A stretch of 64,000 nt of DNA from Dictyostelium firmibasis (GCA_036169595.1 CM069765.1:2221001-2285000), one strand, 5' to 3'; numbered from the stretch's first letter, positions 1 to 11,685 are shown. Numbers and translations are program-made. Notes: generated by a model not told the origin, from the sequence alone.

Positions 1-219
1 AGAGATTGTTTGATGAAAATTCAAGAAGGAGTACGTTTTTTTTTATTTTTTTATTTTTTTTTTTCAGATATATTTTTTGGTTCATTTTCACAAAACAAAA
101 TATTTTGTATCATTTCATTAACACACATATGTTTGATAATTAAAAAGATGATAACAGGTAAGGTTAATAAGGAACCTGATACACCAACTGATAGATCACC
201 ATTCCAACCTCTTGTATAA
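1..219 (+). CDS. 3' end of an unrecognised protein gene (partial)
   Basis: The window opens inside a gene. The best model has an exon at 1-30, a GTACGT donor at 31, an intron to the AG at 156-157, and a last exon at 158-219 ending in TAA. The join is in phase and gives a hydrophilic tail ending in ...EPDTPTDRSPFQPLV. Reading straight through, or using the earlier AG at 66-67, would add a Phe/Ile-rich stretch typical of translated intron. The Thr-Pro and Ser-Pro dipeptides could be phosphorylation sites, which is an inference. The family cannot be named from about 30 residues. Confidence 0.6.
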   Translation, partial: RDCLMKIQEGVRFFLFFYFFFSDIFFGSFSQNKIFCIISLTHICLIIKKMITGKVNKEPDTPTDRSPFQPLV

Positions 220-369
220 ATAATGAAGCAAAATAACAATAATCTGTAAATAAAAAAAAAGTTTTATATTTATATAACTATCTATTGATTTCTTTTTTTT
301 AAAACTTTTTTTTTTTAAATTTTATTTTCTTTTTTTTTTTTTCTTTTTTAATTTGTTTATTCTTCAATA

Positions 370-839
370 TTATTTGGTGTTTATGTTTTCTTTTTCTGTA
401 TATATATATATATATATATTGATAAAAAAATTAAAAAAGGTTAATTATGGAATTTATTTTATTATTTCTTCCTTTTAACTTTAAAAATAATTTAACTTAC
501 CAAATGCTAAGTTTACAACTAATTGTTTTCCATCCATTTCATGTACACTGTTTACAGCATTATTAGCTGCTTCTTTGGTTACAAAACTAACAAAACCGTA
601 ACCTTTTGAACGTTTAGTAATACGATCCTATTTGAATGATAATTTATTAGTATATTAATATTTGATAATTAAATATATCGGGAAAGGAAAAAAAAAAAAC
701 GAAAAAAAAAAACGAAATGATTAAAACATACTAATACAACATAACCATCTGAGACTGGACCAAACTTAGAAAAATGGTTCTTTAATGCAATTTTACAAAT
801 TGACCATGGAATACGTGCAACGAAAATTCTGTTTGACAT
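370..839 (-). CDS. small single-RRM protein, SLIRP-like (86 aa)
   Basis: Three exons: 839-732, 627-501 and 395-370. All junctions are GT-AG and in phase, giving 86 residues. The product is essentially one RNA-recognition motif: RNP2-like IFVARIP at residues 5-11, RNP1-like KGYGFVSF in exon 2, and a short tail ending NINTK. An Ile-Pro-Trp straight after RNP2, together with the very small size, resembles the mitochondrial RNA-binding protein SLIRP; that is recalled similarity and not proven orthology. Role inferred: binding single-stranded RNA. I see no clear mitochondrial presequence. A generic small RRM or spliceosomal protein is the alternative. The tiny last exon (26 nt) makes this gene easy to mis-annotate. 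Confidence 0.75.
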
Positions 840-1053
840 TATATTTATATTTGTTTTGGTTGGGTTGAAACAAAAAAAGTTTTTTTATTTTTTTTTTTTA
901 TTTCAAAAAAAAGTTTTTGTGAATGAAAAAAAATAAAAAATAAAAAAATTGTTTTCGAATAGTTTTCGTTTATTTGTTTAAAAAAAAAACAAAAAAGTAA
1001 CCTACAGTTTGAATTTTTGTAAAAAAAAAAATAAAAAAATAAAAACAAAATTA

Positions 1054-1089
<36 letters not shown>

Positions 1090-1233
1090 AAAAGGTTATT
1101 ATTTTTTTTATAATTTTTTTTTAGTTTTTGTCATAAAATTTTTTTGTTTCTTATATTGCTTAAAATAGATTTAATGAAATAATTAAAATATATCCAAATT
1201 TCTTTTAATGTTTTTTTTCTTATAATTTTTTTT

Positions 1234-1273
<40 letters not shown>

Positions 1274-1383
1274 AAGTTTTTGATTTTTTTTTTTTTTTTT
1301 TTTTTTGAACATTTGCATTGTATGTGTGTTTCTTAACAAGAATAAAGAAAATAAAAAAAAAAAAACCACACACATACTACATA
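840..1383. other. intergenic spacer, divergent promoter region
   Basis: A+T-rich spacer between the start of the RRM gene (-) and the start of the importin gene (+), so it must hold both promoters. It is dominated by poly(A) near 1060-1087 and poly(T) near 1238-1306. I see no RNA gene or conserved element. Confidence 0.6.
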
Positions 1384-4300
1384 ATGAATAAAGAGATAGT
1401 TGTACAATTATTACAGGCAACATTATTGAGTGATCACAGTAGAGTACAGGCAGAGTCTCAAGTCCAATCATTAACAAGAGAAAAAGGCTTCTCGACGATT
1501 TTATTGGACATCTTTGGTGATCAATCAATTGATAAATCAATAAGAAACCTCTCAGTAATTTTATTTAAAAATATAATAACAAATAATTGGAGAAGAAAGT
1601 AAATAATTTCATTTTACTACAAAAGTTATTCACTATTTTGAACATCTTTGATTAATCATGTGATTTTTTAATATTATATGTATATATTATACGAAACTTA
1701 ACACAGAGACAATATATTTTTTTCAGAAGAAGAAAGAGAAGATTATAAAAATAGAGTATTGATATTATTAAATAACCCAAATGAAACATGTAAAAATGGT
1801 GTCGATATATTAGCAGGTGTAGTTGGTACAATGGCAAGAGTAGATTTTCCATCAAATTGGCCAAACCTTTTGACAAATTTATTAGAGTTATTTGAAAAGT
1901 CATCAAGTGAACAAATTAAAATCACATCTTTAAAAACTATAAAGTTTGTTGTTAAAGAGTTGGCTTCAAGAAGATTTGTTATTGATAGAAATTTCTTTAA
2001 CCAAGTATGTATTCAAATTGTTTATAACATAAATAAGAGAAAAAAAATGATATGATATTAAGGTTTGGAGATGGACATAGATAAATAGATTGATATAATG
2101 GTTTCTTACATTTTTTTTCCTTTTCTTTTTATTCACTTTTTTTTTTTTTTTTTGGGGTCAATAGTTTTCAAATACAATTTTTAATTATTTTATTCAAATT
2201 TGGAGAAATGGTATTAAAAGATTAATAGAATTAATGATAGAGGGCGGTAATTTAGCACAACATGAATCATTTTTTATAATGGTATATTATGTTTCTAAAA
2301 TTTTAAGAAGAGTTGTTGAATATGGTTATTCAGATTATCAAAATTCACCAGAGATTTGTCAATACTTTTCAGATATATTTACAGGTTTACCTGAAATTTT
2401 AAAACTTAGAACTAGAATTACAAATCCAAATATACTATTATTAATTGATAGATTTGTTTATATTAATCAAAAGGTAATTATTTATTTAAAACCCAAAAAA
2501 AAAGATAAATAACAACCACAATGATATTAATATGACTATTTTTTTTTTTCTCTCAAAAAAGACAATTATTAAATCACAACTTCAAAATCCATTAACATTT
2601 ATAAATTTATTATTACCAAGTTTAAGATTTTTTGTTGGTCAATGTTTATTTTATAATCCACATGATGAATCAAAGATTGAATGGAATACGACAGAAGATT
2701 ATCAATCAGTGATGACACAAAGCGTAAACTTTTTAAAGCAAGTAATCGATTGTTCATCATATCAAGGTGATTACTTAGATTCAGAGACAGATGAAAAACA
2801 AAGTATAAGTAGTTTAGCAATGAAAAGTGGTTGTGGTAAACCAAATGGATCTATTCAGGTTGCACAAAACACGATTAAACAATTCTTTAACAAAGAGTTG
2901 TTGGGCGAGCTATTGAAAGCATTGGTATCACATTATTTAATTATAAATAGAGAGGAGTTTGAAAGATGGGAGGATTCACCAGAGGAGTATATTCAAGAGT
3001 TACAAGTCAAGGATCCAATATATGAATTGAAACCATCGGCCTATAATTTATTCATTCTTTTGATGAGACATTTTCATCAAGATTCGGTTTCAATAGTTGT
3101 TTCAATGTTAGAGTTTGTTACATCACCAACATTCAATAGTGAGTTAACAACTGAGAAGATTTGTTTGAAGGAAGCATGCTATATGACCATTGGTTTGGGA
3201 TATCATGATTTAATGGATATTGTTAATTTTTCACAGGTTTTCATGTCGATTTTCGTAGGCGAGCTACATAATACCGATGAAAGATTTAAGATCATTAAAC
3301 GTCGTATCCTTTGGTTAGTAAGCTATTGGGTCGGTAAAATACCCGAGAATTATAAAGAGAGTGTTGTTAAACTTTTATTGGAGTTTTTAAAGAATCAAGA
3401 CATTGTCATAGCTTTAACGGCATTGGATGCTTTGAAGTCATATATCGATGATTTCAGTTTTGATTGTCACTCCTATCAACCATATCTAAAAGAGACATTG
3501 GAATTAGTGATAAGATTATTTTCAATATCGACTAATGAGACAACAAAATCTAATCTACTCTCTACATTGGCATCAATTTTCGTTAAGTTCAATGAATCCA
3601 TCAAACCATTCTCGACAATGATCCTACAGTTATTCCAACATCTTTGGAATGGTGGTAAAGAGCAACCAATTGTAAAGAGTGCAGTCTTGCGTTCATTCTC
3701 ATTCTTTTTACAGGCATTAAATAGTGATCCAGCCGATTTCTACACTTTACTCTTCCCAATAATTGATTTCTCAATCTCTCAAGAGGATGAGAAAGTCTAC
3801 CTCTTGGAGGATGGATTGGAACTTTGGTATAGAACAATGGTATTGGTTCCAAGTTTATCACAACCCCAACAACAACCATTAATTCATATGTTTAAACGTT
3901 GGTTTACAATTATCGCTCAATCATTAGAGAATTGCGAGATTTGTTTCAAAATTTTAGATACCTATTTATTGTTAGGTCAAGTTGATTTCCTTAAAATTTA
4001 TGGTGTAGAATTATCTTCAACCCTATTCGATATCATTGGTGACATAGGCGAGGAATACACTGAAGTAATCATTAAAGCTTTAATGAGAATTATTCAAGTC
4101 GTTCCAAATCCTCAAGACTCTGTAACACTTCTAATCGAGCAATGCCTATTCAAAATTTTATCATTAATAATTAGTCGTAAAGAAACCAATACCCTCGTAC
4201 TCATTGAATACTTTTCAATATTTTCAAGAATAATGACTATGAATCCTTTATCATTCTTTCAATTATTTGATCGTTATCCAATGGAGTTATTAGATAAAGA

Positions 4301-4805
4301 CGGTGAATATTATGATCCATCAAATTTCAATAATGCAGATGACGACGATGATGATGATGGTAAAATTAAAGAGATGCCTCAAAACAAATCTCAACTTTTC
4401 CAACAGTTTTTTGAAATTTATTTTGTCAAAGTTGACTCAACAGGCTCAAGTGATCATAGAAAATTAATAGCAATTGGTCTTTCAAATCTTTTAGCAATCC
4501 CACGTGAAGAAGTTTATCCACAAATTAGTGAAATCATTACAACTATTGTTGGCATAAGAGCTGACATCTCTGATATCACACATGATGATATCTATTGTGA
4601 TGATGGAAACGAGGTGAGCGGCGTTCAAATTCAATCCGATCGCATCTTTCAAGCTGACCCACTCACTACCGTTGATCTTTCGACTTATTTATATCAAAAG
4701 ATTCAAGAATGTTCAAATATATTTGGTGCTGAAAATTTCCAAAAAGCAATTGAAAATGTACACCCATCAATTTTATCTTTAGCAATTCCCCAAAAAAATA
4801 ATTAA
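1384..4805 (+). CDS. ipo11: importin-11 (karyopherin-beta family nuclear transport receptor)
   Basis: Four exons: 1384-1598, 1707-2004, 2165-2473 and 2562-4805, giving 1021 aa against about 975 aa in human importin-11. The N-terminus is the Ran-binding importin-beta region; the rest is HEAT/ARM-like helical repeats. The exon 2 acceptor at 1705-1706 was chosen because it keeps frame and gives WRR-(6 residues)-SEEE, which lines up with the same spacing recalled from human IPO11. A nearer AG at 1725-1726 breaks the frame. Other recalled IPO11 landmarks are WEDSPE (WEEDPE in human), KRRILWLVSYW and VYLLEDGLELW. An Asp-rich loop (DDDDDDD) sits near the C-terminal third. The role, from the family, is Ran-GTP-dependent nuclear import of cargo such as ubiquitin-conjugating enzymes. 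Confidence 0.9.
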
Positions 4806-5042
4806 CCAAAAAAAAAATAGAATTAAATATAATATATATATACAAAAAAATTTCATTAAGATACAAAGTATTTACCATAAAATAAATACTTTTTGGCTTT
4901 AAATACCAATTGGTTGAGCAAATTATTTTATCTAAATGATTATTTTCAATTGAAATTTCAAAACAATTTTTTTCATAAAACCTGTATTGTGTATAATTTT
5001 TTTTTTCTTCAAATTGTGGTTTTTTGTTGGAATACATCGACC

Positions 5043-5353
5043 CAATTCACTATTTGTAAAGTGTTTGTTTATTTAAATGTTTTTAGGAGAGGGTTAAAAA
5101 ATGGTGGTTTTAGTAAAAGTGAATGGGACGGTATTTATAGTAAGGAATTTATTTTTTGATACGGCATTTTGTTTTGAGGATACCTGTGTTGTTGAGGTTT
5201 TTTTTTTTTTTTTTTTTTTTAATATTATTGGGATTAGAATTTCTAATCACCATGTTTTTTTTTTTTTTTTTTGTTGTTGTTTTTTGGAAGTCGAGCTTTT
5301 TTCCGGGACCACGGAGGCTTGTGATTCAGCGTGGAACCACTACCCTTACCCCC
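5043..5353 (-). repeat. copy A of a dispersed tRNA-associated repeat (SINE-like)
   Basis: Read on the minus strand, this starts with an A-box-like GTAGTGGTTCCACGCTGAAT, then a CCGTGGTC block. The sequence CCGG-A(n)-GCTCGACTTCC follows, then an A-rich run, the inverted repeat ATTAGAA-A-TTCTAAT and an oligo(A) run. About 150 nt later it ends with the 24-nt block that is also found at 13794-13817. The same modules occur in the same order at 12855-13200. This copy lacks the roughly 80 nt that carry the B-box and hairpin in the other copies. It lies downstream of the tRNA-Cys gene, about 85 nt from its 3' end and in the same orientation. See copies B-D. Confidence 0.7.
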
Positions 5354-5394
5354 TGGAAAATGCGGACAGCAAAATGATACACACGAAAATCCGA

Positions 5395-5407
5395 GGGAAT
5401 CGAACCC
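5395..5407 (-). promoter_or_regulatory. external B-box downstream of tRNA-Cys
   Basis: On the minus strand this reads GGGTTCGATTCCC, a perfect match to the TFIIIC B-box consensus GGTTCRANNCC. It lies about 30 nt past the tRNA-Cys 3' end and is not part of a complete tRNA. Extra B-boxes in 3' flanks of Dictyostelium tRNA genes have been reported and are thought to help TFIIIC and tRNA-targeted retroelements bind. A decayed tRNA tail is the alternative. Confidence 0.65.
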
Positions 5408-5436
5408 ACGACTATAAAAATTTTCATTACAAAAGA

Positions 5437-5509
5437 AGTTCCGAACCAGGATTGAACTGGCGACCTAACGATTTGCAGTCGCTTGCTCTTCCACTGAGCT
5501 ATCGAAACT
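5437..5509 (-). tRNA. tRNA-Cys (anticodon GCA)
   Basis: A 73-nt cloverleaf on the minus strand. The acceptor stem AGTTTCG pairs with CGGAACT, with one G-T wobble. The A-box TAGCTCAGTGG and B-box GTTCAATCC are intact, and the anticodon loop CTGCAAA carries GCA. There is no intron. CCA is not encoded, as expected for a eukaryotic gene. Confidence 0.95.
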
Positions 5510-6573
5510 TGGATGATTTTATGGTGAATACAGCAAATTTTAGATATTAAAAAAAATTTTAAATAGGTAAAAGAAAAAAAACCATGGATCAGATTTTCAT
5601 TAAACAAAAAGTACCCTTAAAAACTCACTCCATTCCTTAAACAACTTTTAGTCACTCCTCGATAATGATGTTCCTTCAATATTCATAAATGGAATAAAAA
5701 TTTTTTATTGGTTTTAAACTTGAGGATATGATATTCCATTGGTTAAATACCAAAGCTAAATGGAGTTTTCTTTAATTTAAAAAAAATAAAGATAAATCGA
5801 GAACTGGTATGATTCTGTGGTATAATCTATTGGTACCTATTTTGTGAATATATTTGAAGGAGCTAAATTTTGAGTTTTTAGTTTCTAAAGATTTTCTTCA
5901 ATTTTAGAGTATCTTCCAGTTAAATTTGATTTAAAAATTGGATATTCTGAAAACTATTTTCACACTCAAGATAAAAATATTCACTAAAATTAAAATCAAG
6001 GTTTCAAAAATTAAATATTCAATTGAAAACTATTATAATAGTCATAATTATCATAAAATATCATCAAAAAAACATTTTATTTAAAAAAAATAAAATATTA
6101 ATTTTATTTATGGATTTACTTTAAATTCAAAGGTTTATTATCAATAGATCCAGATAAATTTTAAATCTTAGTATTAATTATAGTATTGATTCTTTATCAC
6201 AGTAGTGAAGTTAAGAATTGAAGTGATACCCCAACTAATTCTAAATTATATTATAAATTTATTGCTTCAAAAATTAAAAAAAAAAGGAATTGTGGAATAA
6301 AAATTCTTTATTTTTTTTATTTTTTTTTTTTATTATTTTCTATAACTTTATTTTTTTTTTTTTTTTTGAGAAATTACACAAAAATAAATATTCAAATTTA
6401 TTTTTTTTTTTTCATTTTTTTTTTTTTTTTTTTTTTTTTAAAAATTTAATCGTTTAGTTTTATTTTTTTTAATTTTTTTAATTTTTTTTTTTACAAAAAA
6501 AATTAAAATTCTTTTTTTATTTATTTTGTTTTAAATACAAAATTAAAAATAAAGATTGAAAAAGAGATAAAAG
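5510..6573. other. intergenic spacer, mostly unremarkable
   Basis: About 1.06 kb between tRNA-Cys and EFL1. The left part (5600-6250) is less homopolymeric than normal spacer and could be decayed coding or repeat DNA, but no frame stays open and I recognise nothing. The right part, from 6300, is poly(T)-rich EFL1 promoter and leader. An A-rich leader runs up to the ATG. Confidence 0.5.
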
Positions 6574-8105
6574 ATGCCATCAATTTCACCAATCTTATTA
6601 GCATCATTACAAGACCATACTAAAAATATTAGAAATATATGTGTATTGGCACATGTTGACCATGGTAAAACTACATTATCAGATTGTTTAATTAGTAGTA
6701 ATGGTATCATTTCACCAGAGATGGCTGGTAAATTAAGATATTTAGATTTTCTTGAAGATGAACAAGAAAGAGAGATTACAATGAAAGCGAGTGCAATTTC
6801 ATTATTATTTCAACAACCACAATCATCATCATCATCATCTTCAGATCAAAAAGAATCATTTTTAATTAATTTAATTGATTCACCAGGACATGTCGATTTT
6901 TCAAGTGAAGTATCAACAGCAGTAAGAATTACTGATGGTGCATTGGTATTGGTTGATGCAGTTGAGGGTGTTTGTATTCAAACTCATGCAGTTTTGAAAC
7001 AAGCATATCAGGAAAAGGTAAAACCATGTTTAGTATTGAATAAAATCGATCGTTTAATACTAGAGTTACATATGACACCATTGGAAGCATATCAACATTT
7101 ATCTAAAATCATCGAACAGGTTAATGTAATCACTGGTACATTAACATCTGAAGAAATCATTCTAAAAGAAACCTCTGAAGATTACATTGAATCATTAGAT
7201 GATTCAAATTTAAACTTTGATGAAAACATTGGTACAGAATATTATTTCTCACCTCAAAAAGGTAATGTAGCTTTTACTACAGCTTTTGATGGTTGGGGTT
7301 TTACAATTAAACAATTTATTGATTTATGTTATAAAAGTAAGTTATAATAAATAAAAATATTGTTTAATTATTGTTATTGATTATATTGATTATATTGATT
7401 ATATTGATTATATTGATTATTTTTAGAGACTGGAATTAAAAAAGAAATTTTAGAGAAATGTTTATGGGGTGAATATTATTATCATCCAAAAGAGAAAAAG
7501 ATTTATAAATCACCAAAAGGTAATTTAATGCCAATGTTTGTAACATTCATTTTAAATAGTGTTTGGGAAGTTGTAAAAACTATTGTTGGTACACCTGAGT
7601 GGATCGATAGAGATAGATTGGATAAGATGATTAGTGTTTTGAATATAACAGTTGGTGCAAGAGATTTAGCTTCAAAAGATCAAAAGATCGTATTGAAATC
7701 AGTATTACATGCATGGTTACCATTATCGGATGCTGTTTTATCAATGGTTTGTGATAAATTACCAAATCCAATTGAAGGCCAAGCAAGAAGAATGGAGAAA
7801 ATATTCAAACCTTCTAAATCTAATCATACATCCACTGTAATAATTGAAAAACAAAAACAACTCTTACAAGATACAATCACTTGTAATTCATCAGATGATT
7901 GTGAGATTGTTGCTTATGTTGCAAAGGTTTTCGCTCATAATAAACGTAGTGGTGTTCAAACTTCAACAATTCATAGACCTGTTCCACCAAGAAGAGTACA
8001 ACCATCTGCTGTACCCTCTCAAAATAGACAACAGCAACTTCAACAAGTTGATAAAGATATACTTAAAATTGATAAAATGTTTATTTCTTCAACTACAAAT
8101 GATTC

Positions 8106-8138
<33 letters not shown>

Positions 8139-10095
8139 AACATCACCAACAACATCACCAACAATTAAATCAACAACAGCCAAACCATTAGATTTATCAA
8201 CAATACCAACAGCCCCAATTAAATCCAATAATAACGATGAAGAGTTTATTGCAGTTGTTAGAGTATTTAGTGGTACACTAAAAAAAGGTAACCATATTTA
8301 TGTGATGGGACCACGTTATGACCCAATGAATCCAACACATGATATTTATAAAGTTGAGATAACTCATCTCTATCTATTGATGGGTAGTAGTTTAGAACCA
8401 ATCGATAGAGTACCCGCTGGTAATGTTTGTGGTGTCGGTGGTGGTGTTGGTAATTTAGTGTTAAAGAGTGCAACTATCTCCAGTAGTTTAATGTGTCCAC
8501 CAATTTCAAATATGATGTTTGTATCATCACCAATTGTAAAGGTTGCATTGGAGCCAGAGAACATCTCTGATCTTCCAAAACTTTTACATGGTTTAAAACT
8601 TTTAAATCAAGCAGATCCATTGGTCGAGGTTTACGTTCAAGAGACTGGCGAGCATGTTATCGTTGCATCTGGTGAATTACATTTGGAGCGTTGTATTCGT
8701 GATCTTAAAGAATCATTTGCAAAGATTAATGTTCATGTTTCTGCACCAATTGTTCCATTTAGAGAGACTATTGTAACACCACCATCATCATCTACAAACA
8801 CTGGAGGCCAACAATCACCACCATTACCAAAGGAAATTGTCACAGTTAAAACTGCAAACAAAAAAGTATCTGTAAAAATACGTGCAATTCCATTACCAAA
8901 AAATATAACAAATCTAATTGAACAACGTTCACAACAACTTAGAGATCTTTTCTTAGGTGGTAAGAATACAAACAAAGAATTATCTGATAATAAAATCACA
9001 AAGAGAGAGGCTGAACAAGAAGAAAGAGAAGATTTCCAAAAAGAACTCGAAGAGGAATTGGAAAAATCTGGTGGCGATTGGAAAAATGAAATTAAAAATA
9101 TTTGGTCTTTCGGTCCAAGACATATAGGTCCAAATCTTTTATTAAATCATATTCCTGGTTATAATTTATCACCTTATTGGAAACATTCTTTACAAAGAGG
9201 TATCCAAAAGAAATTAAAGAAATTACAAAAACAACAAAAAGAAAAAGAAGAAGAAGAAAAAGCTGAACATGAAAAAGAAGATGATAATGATAATGATGAT
9301 GATGATGATGATGATGATTATGAAGAAGAAGAAAAAGATGAAGAAATTGAAAATAATAATGAAGAGGAAGAAGATTCAAATTCAGAAGTTGGATCAATTA
9401 AATTATTGGATGGTGATGATAAATTTAAGAGAATTAGTGAATTAGATAATTCAATTGTTTCAGGTTTTCAATTGGCAACTATTGCAGGTCCATTATGTGA
9501 TGAACCTATGATGGGGGTTTGTTTAATCATTGAAGATATCGATATAACACGTGAGGAAGGTGATCAACAAAATTCAGATTCCTATGGTCCATTGTCAGGC
9601 CAAATGATTTCCGCCGTTAAAGAAGGTTGTAGAATGGCATTCCAAATTAAACCACAACGTTTAATGGAAGCACTCTATCTTTGTGAGATTCAAGTCACAT
9701 CAACTGCTTTGGGTAAAATGTATTCAGTTTTATCATCAAGAAGAGCTCAAATCCAAAAGGAGGGCGTTAAAGAGGGTACCCAAATCTTTTGTATTCAAGC
9801 ACGTTTACCCGTTGTGGAAAGCTTTGGTTTCTCTCAACAAACTATGATAAAGACATCTGGTGCTGCTAGCACTCAATTGTTCTTTGATAACTATTGGGAA
9901 ACTATCGAACAAGATCCTTACTATGAACCTACCACTGAAGAGGAACTAGAGGATAATGGTGTAAATATCGCAAGTTTAGGTAATAATATAGCTAGACAAT
10001 ATATGAATATGATTCGTAAGAGAAAAGGTTTATTTGTTGAAGAAAAATTAGTTGAACATGCTGATAAACAAAGAACTTTAAAAAAGAATAAATAA
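6574..10095 (+). CDS. efl1: EFL1, elongation-factor-2-like GTPase of 60S ribosome maturation
   Basis: Two exons, 6574-7336 and 7427-10095, give 1143 aa (about 1120 in human). The intron contains tandem copies of TTGATTATA. The translational GTPase motifs are clear: G1 AHVDHGKT at residues 26-33, G3 DSPGH at 102-106 and G4 NKID at 156-159. EF2-like domains II-V follow. With SBDS, EFL1 evicts eIF6 from nascent cytoplasmic 60S subunits using GTP; the Dictyostelium proteins have been used for structural work on this. It differs from EF2 in long insertions: a Gln/Thr-rich one near residues 440-520 and a very acidic Asp/Glu run near 865-900. EF2 itself is excluded by the insertions and length. Confidence 0.92.
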
Positions 10096-10180
10096 ATTTA
10101 ATAATAATAAAAAAAATAAAAAAAAAAAAAAAATTAAAAAATAAAAAAAATATGTAAATGCAAATTATTTATTTAATTTT

Positions 10181-10474
10181 TTAAACAATTGGTTGTGGGT
10201 ATAATTCGTCGGGTATAGGGAAATCTGATGGCTTAGGTTTTGGTATTTCGTTTGGAAATGGAGAAGGGTTGGGGTTTCTTGGAGAATCATCGGGTTTGGG
10301 GTCATATTCATTTGGCTCCATTGGTTTTGGATGTTCATGGGGTTCTGGTGATTGAGGAGTTTTGACAGTTGTATAATATCTTAAATTATTATTATTCTTA
10401 TAATAGTTTGAACCTATTCTATTTCTAGAAATAGATTTTATAATTCCTCTTTTTGTTCTCATCACAATATTCAT
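10181..10474 (-). CDS. small proline-rich protein with a mitochondrial-like N-terminus (97 aa)
   Basis: Single exon. The first 35 residues are rich in Arg, Lys, Ser and Asn with no acidic residue (MNIVMRTKRGIIKSISRNR...), like a mitochondrial targeting presequence. The rest is a Pro/Glu/Asp/Lys-rich tail of about 60 residues with repeated P-x-P and PNP units, ending LYPQPIV. The base composition is clearly coding against the poly(A/T) flanks. It is convergent with EFL1, with 85 nt between the stops. I do not recognise the family, and no function can be assigned. Confidence 0.65.
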   Translation of the reverse strand: MNIVMRTKRGIIKSISRNRIGSNYYKNNNNLRYYTTVKTPQSPEPHEHPKPMEPNEYDPKPDDSPRNPNPSPFPNEIPKPKPSDFPIPDELYPQPIV

Positions 10475-11643
10475 TGTTGGGGTTTATAATAATATTTTTT
10501 AATTGTGGTTTTACTTTTTATTCTTTTTTTTATTTTTTTTGTTTTTTTGTTTTTTTGTTTTTTTATTTTTTATTTTTGTTTTTTTTTAAATTCAAAGTTG
10601 TGTGTTTTAAAAAAATAAAAAAAAAATTAAAATAAATTAAAATTTTTTTTTTTTTTTCCTAAAATAGGATTTTATTTGAAAAAAATCTTTTTAGAAATTT
10701 TAAAAAAAAAACTATATTCTCAAAGCTTTCTTATTTTAAAAAACTAAACAATTTATGTAATGATTAAATTATTGATTTTTTAGGTTATTTAATTATTTTT
10801 AGGAAATTAAAAAAAGATACAAGCTACACCCAATTTAGTTTACTTAATTAAAAATTTTCCATATGGTTATAGAAATTTTTGGAAAGTGTTTGATTTTAAA
10901 AAAAAAAACAAAGTAATTGTAGATGTTTGAATCATAGTTTAATAAATTATCTATTGGCTATCACTAATCAAATTTTATTTTTATATTTTTATTAATAAAA
11001 TTGTTAAAATTGGATGAGGTCATTTATTTATTTATTATTTTTTTTTTATTTATTATTTACTTTTTCTCTATTTTAAAATTTTAAGTCTTATATTTGAGAA
11101 ACAGCTAAAACTGTAAAAATATACATCGCTACAATAATAATTTTTACATAAATAAAATAAATAAATAAACCTATAGTATTTTAAAATTAATAGTGTATTT
11201 CACTATAATAATAATCATTCATGTGGTCAATTTAATAATATAGGTTGAAGGTAACTTATTATTATTATTAATACAGTACTATTTAATGGTGTAAATTACA
11301 AATAGTGATATTTGACATGGTGTTAACCAAAGAAAGTGGACTATATAACAAGTTTTATCTTATTCACACATTTATTAATTAATTTATCACAATCATATCG
11401 TAAAAATAAACGTCTAAATATTACATTGGTGTACCATGACGAAATTCTCATAATAAATATTGTCTTTATACAAAATTCGACATTTGTTATGATAACTGAT
11501 TTTTTTAAAAAAAAAAAATTTTGAAATAATTTATTTATTGAAAAACTATTTATTTTTTTCACTTTTTATTTTTTATTTTCGAATAAAATTAATTTGGCCC
11601 ATTAAATTTATATCTTTCTTTTTTCTTTTCAACATATAATAGG

Positions 11644-11685
<42 letters not shown>

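Noticed and set aside
68-157. Continuing the first partial gene from an acceptor at 66-67
   Set aside because: The sequence would be Phe/Ile-rich and intron-like; the AG at 156-157 gives an in-phase hydrophilic tail.
1727-1740. Importin exon 2 starting after the CAG at 1724-1726
   Set aside because: Out of phase with exon 1; the AG at 1705-1706 is in phase and matches importin-11 spacing.
7381-7424. TTGATTATA tandem repeats taken as a CRISPR-like or regulatory array
   Set aside because: Short perfect tandem repeat within an intron of EFL1; no spacers, eukaryotic context.
11336-11562. Overlapping open frames on both strands
   Set aside because: Hydrophobic low-complexity translation, no start context and no homologue recognised.
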